10,226 nt of DNA from JAXDLH01 sp034666705 (GTDB lineage Bacteria; Chloroflexota; UBA6077; SHYK01), in assembly GCA_034666705.1 (NCBI GenBank), contig JAXDLH010000332.1, forward strand, positions 1 through 10,226, read 5' to 3'. Of this stretch, positions 5,013 through 10,226 are shown piece by piece; the stretch's first letter is position 1, and each line of letters starts with the position of its first letter. A program made the position numbers and the translations under genes. The notes beneath the pieces are model-generated. The model was not told the DNA's origin. It saw nothing but the letters and a program-made list of their open reading frames with translations, and did no database searches.

Positions 5013-7168
5013 CGCACGCCGCCCGCGGCGACCGCCTGTTCATTCGGGTAGAGATCGGACACGACGTGCACCGTGCCGCACTTCGTGCACTTTCCTTTGT
5101 CGCGGCCTGCCTCGACGATCAGCCCGCCACAAATCGGGCAGGGTGGCGCGAGCGGTCGCGCCCACGAGGTCCACTCGCACTCGGGATAGCGTGCGCAGCC
5201 ATAGAACACCCGGCGCTTGCGCGTGCGCCGCTCGACGAGCTCCGCTTCGCACTCTGGGCACGGGACCCCGACCTTCTGGAGAAATGGCTTGGCGTTCCGG
5301 CACTCGGGGAATCCCGGGCAGGCGATGAACTTGCCGAACTTGCCCAGCTTGATCACGAGGTCGCGGCCGCATTTCTCGCACTTCTCCCCGGCCAGCTCGA
5401 TGGGCGGAGTCACGCGCTCCATCTCCTTCTCGGCGGTGGCGAGCGTGAGGGCGAACGGTCCGTAGAACTCGCGAAGCACTGGCACCCAGGTGCGGCGGCC
5501 CTGGGCGATGTCGTCGAGGTTCTCTTCCATATTGGCAGTGAATTCTGTGTTGACGATGTCGGGGAAGTGCTCGACGAGCAGATCGTTGACGAGTGCACCC
5601 AGCTCCGTCGGCTCTAATCGCTTGTCGATGCGCATCACGTAGCCACGATCCTGCAGTGTCCCAAGGATCGGCGCGTAGGTGCTCGGCCGGCCGATGCCGC
5701 GCTCCTCTAGCGACCGCACGAGCGTCGCCTCCGAGTACCGGGGCGGCGGCTGCGTAAAGTGCTGCTCCGGCGTGAGCTTCATGAGGTCGAGATCCTCGCC
5801 TTCGACGAGTGGCGGCAACGGCTTCCGATCCTCGTCGTCCACCGCGGCATCCTCGTCCTTCGTCTCGGTGTAGAGCGTGAGGAAGCCCGCGAATTTCGCG
5901 ACCGAGCCAGAGGCGCGGAATTGATACCGATTCGCTGACTCCTCGCGGTGCGCGGCGACGTCTACGGTCGTGATCTCGAAGCGTGCGGATGCCATTTGCG
6001 TGGCGACGAACCGCTTCCAGACCAACTCGTAGAGGCGAGCCTGCTCGCGGCTCAAGAACGGGGTCACCTCCTGCGGCGTCCGGTAGGCGGAGGTCGGACG
6101 AATCGCTTCGTGTGCCTCCTGGGCCAGCCGGCTGCGCGTGCGGTAGGTGCGCGGCGTCTCGCTCAACAGCTCCTTGCCGTGCTGCTCCTCGATAAACTTG
6201 CGCGCCTCGTCGACCGCGCTCTGGGCGACGTTCGTCGAGTCGGTGCGCATGTAGGTAATGAGACCAACGCTCTCGCCGCCAGCCAGGTCGACACCTTCGT
6301 AGAGCTGCTGCGCGACCATCATGGTCCGCCTGGCAGTGAAGCTGAGCTTGCGGCTCGCCTCTTGCTGCAGCGTGCTCGTGGTGAACGGCGCCGGTGGGTG
6401 GCGCTGCTGCTCGCGGGTGCGCACGCCGTCCACGGCGTAGGCTGCGTGGTCGAGGTCATCGGTGATGGCGGTGGCGGCAGCCTCGTTGGAGATCTCGGCC
6501 TTCTGGCCGTTCACCTGGAGGAGCGAGGCGACGAACGTCTGCGGGTGGCGCCGCCGCGAGTCCTGCAGCCGCTTTGCGAGCTCCGCCTCAATGGACCAAT
6601 ACTCGACCGGGTCGAACTCGCCGATCTCGCGCTCGCGCTCCACCACCATGCGCAGCGCCGCGGACTGCACACGGCCCGCAGAGAGGCCGCGGCGCACCTT
6701 CTTCCAGAGCAGTGGACTGATCTGATAGCCCACCAGGCGGTCCAGGATGCGCCGCGCCTGCTGCGCATCGACGCGCTTGGCGTCGATGGCTCGCGGATGC
6801 TTCATCGCCTCGAGGACTGCATCCTTGGTGATCTCATGAAACTCAACGCGGCTGACGGGTCGCGTACCGGGATCAATCATCTCGGCCAGGTGCCAGGCGA
6901 TCGCCTCCCCCTCGCGGTCGGGGTCAGTTGCCAGAAAGATCTCATCAGCTTTCTGGGCGTACGCTTTCAACTCTTTCAGGTGCTTTGACTTCTCCCGAGG
7001 CACCAGGTATTGCGGCTGGAAGTCATGGTCGAGGTCGACGCCCAGCTTGCTCTTGGGCAGGTCGCGGACGTGCCCCAACGAGGCGCGGACTGAGTAGTCG
7101 CGCCCCAGATATTTCTCGATTGTCTTCGCCTTTGCAGGCGATTCGACGATAACCAGCTTATTGGCCAC
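5009..7168 (-). CDS. topA: DNA topoisomerase I (type IA)
   Basis: Type IA topoisomerase that relaxes negative supercoils by cutting one strand, 719 aa. The Toprim domain spans about 3-115, with catalytic E9 (IVESPAKAKT) and DPDRE at 82-86. The central toroid holds GLSAGRVQSAALR (161-173) and the active-site tyrosine Y306 in LITYMRTDST. ERGIGRPSTYA (489-499) is the conserved domain IV motif. The C terminus carries three four-Cys zinc ribbons: C597/C600/C617/C623, C637/C640/C658/C664 and C677/C680/C694/C697. This is a complete, ordinary enzyme. The GTG start shares one base with the dprA stop (TAG/GTG), with GAGAGG 9 nt upstream. dprA-topA adjacency is common in Firmicutes and other bacteria. 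Confidence 0.98.
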   Translation of the reverse strand: MANKLVIVESPAKAKTIEKYLGRDYSVRASLGHVRDLPKSKLGVDLDHDFQPQYLVPREKSKHLKELKAYAQKADEIFLATDPDREGEAIAWHLAEMIDPGTRPVSRVEFHEITKDAVLEAMKHPRAIDAKRVDAQQARRILDRLVGYQISPLLWKKVRRGLSAGRVQSAALRMVVEREREIGEFDPVEYWSIEAELAKRLQDSRRRHPQTFVASLLQVNGQKAEISNEAAATAITDDLDHAAYAVDGVRTREQQRHPPAPFTTSTLQQEASRKLSFTARRTMMVAQQLYEGVDLAGGESVGLITYMRTDSTNVAQSAVDEARKFIEEQHGKELLSETPRTYRTRSRLAQEAHEAIRPTSAYRTPQEVTPFLSREQARLYELVWKRFVATQMASARFEITTVDVAAHREESANRYQFRASGSVAKFAGFLTLYTETKDEDAAVDDEDRKPLPPLVEGEDLDLMKLTPEQHFTQPPPRYSEATLVRSLEERGIGRPSTYAPILGTLQDRGYVMRIDKRLEPTELGALVNDLLVEHFPDIVNTEFTANMEENLDDIAQGRRTWVPVLREFYGPFALTLATAEKEMERVTPPIELAGEKCEKCGRDLVIKLGKFGKFIACPGFPECRNAKPFLQKVGVPCPECEAELVERRTRKRRVFYGCARYPECEWTSWARPLAPPCPICGGLIVEAGRDKGKCTKCGTVHVVSDLYPNEQAVAAGGVR

Positions 7169-8301
7169 TAATGGGTGCCTCTCATGTAGTTCATTCCACC
7201 TGTCTGCTGCACTGCCCCCTTGAGCTCCAGCATTGCCAGCGCCGAGCTGACGAGTGACATGGGGAGGGAGGCGGCACGCGCAATCTCATCAATATGGATC
7301 GGCTCGGGGCCAAGCACGTCGAGGAGCGTTCGCTCGGTGTCGTCCAGAGGAAGGATGTCCGCCACCGCTAGCTGACGGGGAATCCGCGTAGGCTGCAGCT
7401 CGGCGAGCACATCTTTCGCCTCGGTCACGGGTGTCGCTCCATCTCGAATCAACGCGTTCGTTCCTGCGCTCATCGGGCTGAAGATGCTACCCGGGACCGC
7501 CATAACGTCCCGCCCTTGCTCGGCCGCGAAGGCCGCGGTGATCAGGGCGCCGCTCCGGTCGCCCGCCTCTACGACAAGGGTACCAGACGCGATGCCGGCT
7601 ATAACGCGGTTTCGCCGGGGAAAATTCACTGCATCCGGCTTCGTCCCGATTGGGAATTCGGTCACGAGTGCGCCGTGCGCCGCAACCTGCTCCGCCAGCC
7701 GTGCATTCTGTGACGGGTAGACTCGGTCGAGCCCATTGCCAAGCACCGCATACGTCCGGCCACCGGCGTCCACTGCGGCGCGATGCGCTGCCGCGTCGAC
7801 GCCGAGCGCCAGACCGCTCACGATTGTGACGCCCTCCCGGGCAAGATCGCTCGAGAGTCGCTCCGCGGCCAGTTTGCCGTAGCTCGTCGCGCGCCGCGTC
7901 CCGACTACGGCAATGGCCGCGGTATTGGGTGGGTCCAGCTCGCCGCGCACGTAGAGAACAGGCGGTGGGTCGTAGATCTCCGCCAGCCGTGCCGGGTAAC
8001 GTGGATCGCGTCGGGTGACTGCCTCGGCGCCGACCGCCGCCAGGATACGCGTCTCTCGGCCGGGATCGACGCGGCGGCGCGCCTGCTGCAGCGACTCGAC
8101 GCAGCGGCGGTCGAGGCCGGCGGCGGACAGTTGGGCGGGACTCGCCTCCCACACCGCCTGCGCCGTGCCGAGCGCGTCGACAAGCAGCTCGAACCGCCGC
8201 GGGCCAATGCCGCTGACGCGCGTCAGTGCGATCCAGAAGCCAAGCTCGTCCGCGGTGGGAGCGCTTTCCCCGGGTCGTTGAGCCTCAAGCGCAGGCTGCA
8301 C
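7168..8301 (-). CDS. dprA: DNA processing protein DprA/Smf
   Basis: Binds incoming single-stranded DNA during natural transformation and loads RecA; 377 aa from the chosen start. An N-terminal helix-hairpin-helix/SAM-like region (about 19-75, LTRVSGIGPRRFELL) precedes the Rossmann-like DprA core: VGTRRATSYG (133-142), SGLALGVDAAAH (162-173), NFPRRNRVIAG (226-236) and DRSGALITAAFAAEQGRDV (248-266). A C-terminal winged helix covers about 318-373. The GTG at 8301 begins 4 nt after the stop of the YCII-like gene but has no clear Shine-Dalgarno. The frame stays open to a TTG at 8379, which would overlap that gene by 74 bp and add a low-complexity tail, so I prefer 8301 and treat the start as uncertain. 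Its presence hints at, but does not prove, competence. Confidence 0.95.
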   Translation of the reverse strand: MQPALEAQRPGESAPTADELGFWIALTRVSGIGPRRFELLVDALGTAQAVWEASPAQLSAAGLDRRCVESLQQARRRVDPGRETRILAAVGAEAVTRRDPRYPARLAEIYDPPPVLYVRGELDPPNTAAIAVVGTRRATSYGKLAAERLSSDLAREGVTIVSGLALGVDAAAHRAAVDAGGRTYAVLGNGLDRVYPSQNARLAEQVAAHGALVTEFPIGTKPDAVNFPRRNRVIAGIASGTLVVEAGDRSGALITAAFAAEQGRDVMAVPGSIFSPMSAGTNALIRDGATPVTEAKDVLAELQPTRIPRQLAVADILPLDDTERTLLDVLGPEPIHIDEIARAASLPMSLVSSALAMLELKGAVQQTGGMNYMRGTH

Positions 8302-8305
8302 CGGA

Positions 8306-8641
8306 CTAGTGCGCGACGCCGGGTGCCGCAGGCGGCCGGTTCGCAATGAGCCGGTCCGCGCCGAACTCGCCGATCCCAAACACCTGGTGGATGTCCCATT
8401 CGATGATCTCGAAGGTGGTGTGGCCGGCGACCGTGTAGGGGTCGCTGGCCGCGATCCGGTCCGCCTCAGCGCGGGCGCCGGCCTTGATTAGGTACATGCC
8501 GTACTTGCGGTCCGAGGAGGGCCCGCTCAGGAGAATATTGCCGGCCTCATGCTGCGCCTTCATCCACTGCAAGTGCTCAGAGAGCGTCGTGGTCCACTGC
8601 TCGCGGGGGACCGCGGCCGAGCGAAGCGCCAGATAGAACAT
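8306..8641 (-). CDS. YCII-family (ferredoxin-like fold) small protein
   Basis: Small cytoplasmic protein of 111 aa with the YciI-like dimeric alpha-beta barrel pattern: strand MFYLALR at the N terminus, helix with EHLQWMKAQHEAGNILLSGP, then DPYTVAGHTTFEIIEWDI in the second half. The His in the first helix and the Asp-Pro pair before the last strand are typical YCII positions. Biochemical roles differ within the family (some act as hydrolases or chlorohydrolase-like enzymes), so no function is assigned. I chose the ATG at 8641 because GGAGG (8647-8651) lies 5 nt upstream and the family usually begins right at the first strand; an ATG at 8653 would place the Shine-Dalgarno inside the gene. It is the first gene of the tight minus-strand train, 4 nt before dprA. 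Confidence 0.85.
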   Translation of the reverse strand: MFYLALRSAAVPREQWTTTLSEHLQWMKAQHEAGNILLSGPSSDRKYGMYLIKAGARAEADRIAASDPYTVAGHTTFEIIEWDIHQVFGIGEFGADRLIANRPPAAPGVAH

Positions 8642-8683
8642 CGCCGCCTCCATCCAACCGTACCGGGGTACAAGCGTGCGCTC

Positions 8684-8689
8684 ATTCTA
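8684..8689 (-). promoter_or_regulatory. Possible -10 box ahead of the YCII-dprA-topA train
   Basis: On the minus strand these bases read TAGAAT, five of six matches to the sigma70 -10 consensus, about 43 nt upstream of the YCII-like ATG in the 83-nt gap after the lytic transglycosylase gene. At 16-18 nt spacing there is no good -35, only C-rich sequence, and no extended -10 TG. A perfect GTACC/GGTAC inverted repeat with a 2-nt spacer (8660-8671) lies just downstream and could be an operator. The call is weak. Confidence 0.25.
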
Positions 8690-8724
8690 GCGCCATGCCC
8701 GTACCATCGGGGGCTGAAGGTCTG

Positions 8725-9696
8725 CTAGCGAGACGCTGCGACGAATCCAGCCTGGAGCCCCCTGGCGAGCTTGGCGGTCACGCGGGCTGTCGCCTCCAGC
8801 TTCGTCACCGCCCCGTCCCCATCGAGGTCGAGGAAAGAGTTCTGGGTATATTGCACCGACTGATCGCCGAATAGGACCGTATCTTCTGTCTGCCCGATCG
8901 CGCGGGGCCACAAAATCGCCATGTACAGGTCCGCCAAGGTATTGAGGTGGCCGCGGAATGGGATGAAGTACGCCTCGACGTACAGGAGCTGCTCCTCGGC
9001 TGACATCTGCGCGAGCTCGTCCGTGCTGGTCCCGAGTTTCGCCGCCGTCGTCGGCATGAACTGGATCAGCCCGGTGGCGCCGCTATATGGATTGCGCACG
9101 GAGGGGCTGAACGTCTCGGCAGATTCGAATGCGATGGCGGCCATCAGGTCGTTCGGGTTGCATCCCAGCATGCCGCAGATCGCCAGGACCTCGGCGCGGA
9201 ACGCCGGGCTTACCCTGGCGCCCCAGGCGAGACTGGCGGGCCCGCCCGTTGATTGCTCGCCGGCCGCCCGCAGCGCGGCCTGGGCGCTGTCGAGCGCGGC
9301 CCTGGTCTCAGCACCCAGAGCAGGTAACGCCGGCACGCTCGCCGCCTTGGTGGCTGCGCCTGCGGAGTTGGACTTCACGATGGCAGCCAGCGGTTCGTCT
9401 GGGCCCGCGGCGCCAAGCGCCGTCTCTTCCGTCGTCAGCGATTGGGCCATCCGCTCGTCAGCAGGTAATTCGACCGCGGCGGCCTCTTCAGACTGGTCGT
9501 CTTCGTCGCTCGCAGGATCTCGAGAATCGGGGATGAGCGCCACGTTATCGGGCAACGCAGGTGTCGAATCCGGGAGGGCCATACTCACAATTGGTGCAGG
9601 CGCGAATAGGGCACTATCCGGGGGCGGCGCCTGCGCAGGCTGGTTGAATGGGAGCAGCGAGAGCGCGAACGCGAGGAGTGTTGAAGACCAGGACAA
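8725..9696 (-). CDS. Secreted lytic transglycosylase-like protein with an EF-hand loop
   Basis: Predicted exported protein of 323 aa. Residues 1-23 are a short signal-peptide-like segment (hydrophobic core LLAFALSLL, then AQA). Residues about 24-155 are a low-complexity Ala/Pro/acidic linker. The folded part starts near 160. A lysozyme-like SLT domain shows AIAFES at 187-192, with E191 the likely catalytic acid, then NPYSGATGLIQFMPTTA (202-218). It ends with a canonical 12-residue EF-hand loop, D290-L-D-G-D-G to E301, ligands at D290/D292/D294/E301. SLT plus this terminal loop is familiar from phage tail and endolysin proteins. It probably cuts peptidoglycan outside the membrane, perhaps with Ca2+-dependent stability (inference). 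The TTG start has AGAGG 8 nt upstream. It sits 83 nt before the YCII-like gene, on the same strand. Confidence 0.85.
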   Translation of the reverse strand: MSWSSTLLAFALSLLPFNQPAQAPPPDSALFAPAPIVSMALPDSTPALPDNVALIPDSRDPASDEDDQSEEAAAVELPADERMAQSLTTEETALGAAGPDEPLAAIVKSNSAGAATKAASVPALPALGAETRAALDSAQAALRAAGEQSTGGPASLAWGARVSPAFRAEVLAICGMLGCNPNDLMAAIAFESAETFSPSVRNPYSGATGLIQFMPTTAAKLGTSTDELAQMSAEEQLLYVEAYFIPFRGHLNTLADLYMAILWPRAIGQTEDTVLFGDQSVQYTQNSFLDLDGDGAVTKLEATARVTAKLARGLQAGFVAASR

Positions 9697-9738
9697 CGTG
9701 CTACCTCTGTCGTCTTTACATGGAAATGTGTCTACAAG

Positions 9739-9770
9739 GGTCGCGAGCGAGGCAGGATAGCGTCGCGACC
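9739..9770. repeat. Perfect 8-bp inverted repeat in the 5' UTR or operator region
   Basis: GGTCGCGA (9739-9746) and TCGCGACC (9763-9770) form a perfect inverted repeat with a 16-nt spacer. It begins about 3 nt after the likely transcription start of the lytic transglycosylase gene and lies 43 nt upstream of its start codon. It could be an operator or an mRNA leader hairpin. A second short palindrome, ACAT/ATGT with a 4-nt spacer (9718-9729), lies between it and the ribosome binding site. Confidence 0.5.
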
Positions 9771-9779
9771 GTGAAGGTT

Positions 9780-9808
9780 AATCTACAGTGAACAAAATGA
9801 AACATCAA
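9780..9808 (-). promoter_or_regulatory. Candidate sigma70-like promoter for the lytic transglycosylase gene
   Basis: On the minus strand a -35 element TTGATG (9803-9808) is separated by exactly 17 nt from a -10 element TAGATT (9780-9785), each with four of six consensus bases. It lies in the only clearly AT-rich tract of this GC-rich intergenic region. Transcription would begin near 9773, giving a leader of about 76 nt that includes the inverted repeat at 9739-9770. No equally good promoter was seen on the + strand for the divergent phosphodiesterase gene; TTGACC at 9854-9859 and GATAAA at 9873-9878 are only 13 nt apart. Confidence 0.5.
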
Positions 9809-9899
9809 GTAAACGACGGCCCATCGCGAGCAATTCTTACACTCTTCGTACGTTTGACCCGACACTCGCATCGATAAAGGGGACCGAGGTGAAACGACC

Positions 9900-10226
9900 A
9901 TGCTGATCCTCGCGCATCGCGGCGCGTCTGGGTACGCGCCCGAGAACACGTTCGCTGCCTTCGACGTTGCCGTCTCGATGGGCGCAGATGGCGTCGAGAC
10001 GGACGTGCAGCTCACGGGCGATGGTGCGCTGGTACTGCTCCACGACGACACGGTCGACCGCACGACCGACGGGCACGGCTTGCTGGTGGAGCTGACCCTC
10101 GAACAGGTGAGCAGGCTCGATGCGGGCCACTGGTACGGTGAGCTGTTCGGTGGGGAGCGAATTCCGACGCTGGAGGCGTTCCTGGAGCGGTACGTTGGCG
10201 TACTGCGGCTCGATCTCGAGATCAAG
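9900..10226 (+). CDS. Glycerophosphodiester phosphodiesterase (partial, 3' end outside the window)
   Basis: First 109 codons of a GDPD-family enzyme (UgpQ/GlpQ-like), which hydrolyses glycerophosphodiesters to glycerol 3-phosphate and an alcohol. The TIM-barrel start is clear: LILAHRGASGYAPENT at 2-17 holds catalytic H6-R7 and E15-N16, metal ligands E33 and D35 lie in GVETDVQLT, and H48 in LLHDDTVDRTT is the second catalytic histidine. IPTLEAFLE (about 88-96) and the final LDLEIK are typical too. There is no signal peptide, so it looks cytoplasmic, closer to UgpQ than to periplasmic GlpQ. The ATG at 9900 has GAGGTGA (9886-9892) 7 nt upstream. It is divergent from the lytic transglycosylase gene and open to the window end. 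Confidence 0.94.
   Translation, partial: MLILAHRGASGYAPENTFAAFDVAVSMGADGVETDVQLTGDGALVLLHDDTVDRTTDGHGLLVELTLEQVSRLDAGHWYGELFGGERIPTLEAFLERYVGVLRLDLEIK

Noticed and set aside
3828..5051. 407-codon + strand open frame opposite the peptidase gene
   Set aside because: It is antisense to a clear M24B peptidase with all metal ligands. The translation is Arg/His-rich and low in recognisable motifs, as expected from a GC-rich codon shadow.
5948..6988. 346-codon + strand open frame opposite topA
   Set aside because: It is antisense to intact topA motifs, including the active-site tyrosine region; composition is typical of a GC-rich shadow and no domain is recognisable.
9854..9878. Promoter for the phosphodiesterase gene from TTGACC and GATAAA
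   Set aside because: The two elements are only 13 nt apart, too short for a standard sigma70 promoter, and other spacings give no good partner.
1..10226. CRISPR array, tRNA/rRNA genes, transposase or integrase genes, toxin-antitoxin or defence genes
   Set aside because: No regularly spaced repeats, cloverleaf elements, or motifs of these families were seen on either strand; the content is largely core housekeeping.

Overview
GC-rich bacterial chromosome segment. Protein character and gene order suggest a member of the Chloroflexota (Thermomicrobia/Sphaerobacter-like). The grounds are an EF-P with Arg at the modified position, frequent GTG/TTG starts, housekeeping genes packed with 1-17 bp overlaps, and a Firmicutes-like neighbourhood order. 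This placement is inference; there is no rRNA here to settle it.

Layout. Bases 1-92 hold three consecutive stem-loops, the last a textbook intrinsic terminator on the + strand. They look like the 3' end of a structured RNA or transcript that begins outside the window. A short WYL-type regulator follows on + (157-786). It converges on a long minus-strand gene train running from 8641 down to 822: YCII-like protein, dprA, topA, M24B Xaa-Pro peptidase, efp, a biotin-carboxyl-carrier-like protein, xseA, xseB and a DUF212 (divergent PAP2) membrane protein. All junctions overlap or nearly abut, except a 116-bp gap after efp, which contains a perfect 12-bp palindrome and a decayed hairpin repeat. Upstream on the same strand is a secreted lytic-transglycosylase-like protein with an EF-hand loop (8725-9696), with its own candidate sigma70-like promoter and a 5'-UTR inverted repeat. 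A glycerophosphodiester phosphodiesterase gene runs divergently off the right edge (9900 to end).

How the genes fit together. The train joins DNA maintenance (DprA for incoming single strands, TopA for supercoiling, both subunits of exonuclease VII) with translation (EF-P) and peptide turnover (Xaa-Pro peptidase). It resembles two clusters known from Firmicutes, smf/dprA-topA and yqhT-efp-...-accB-accC-...-xseA-xseB, placed end to end, with accC, nusB and folD absent.

No overtly novel multi-gene system was found. The points most worth a second look are the BCCP-like protein that has Asn in place of the biotinylated Lys and no accC beside it, the Arg32 EF-P, the structured RNA tail at the left edge, the palindromic element between efp and the BCCP-like gene, and the phage-style lytic domain in a host-secreted protein.
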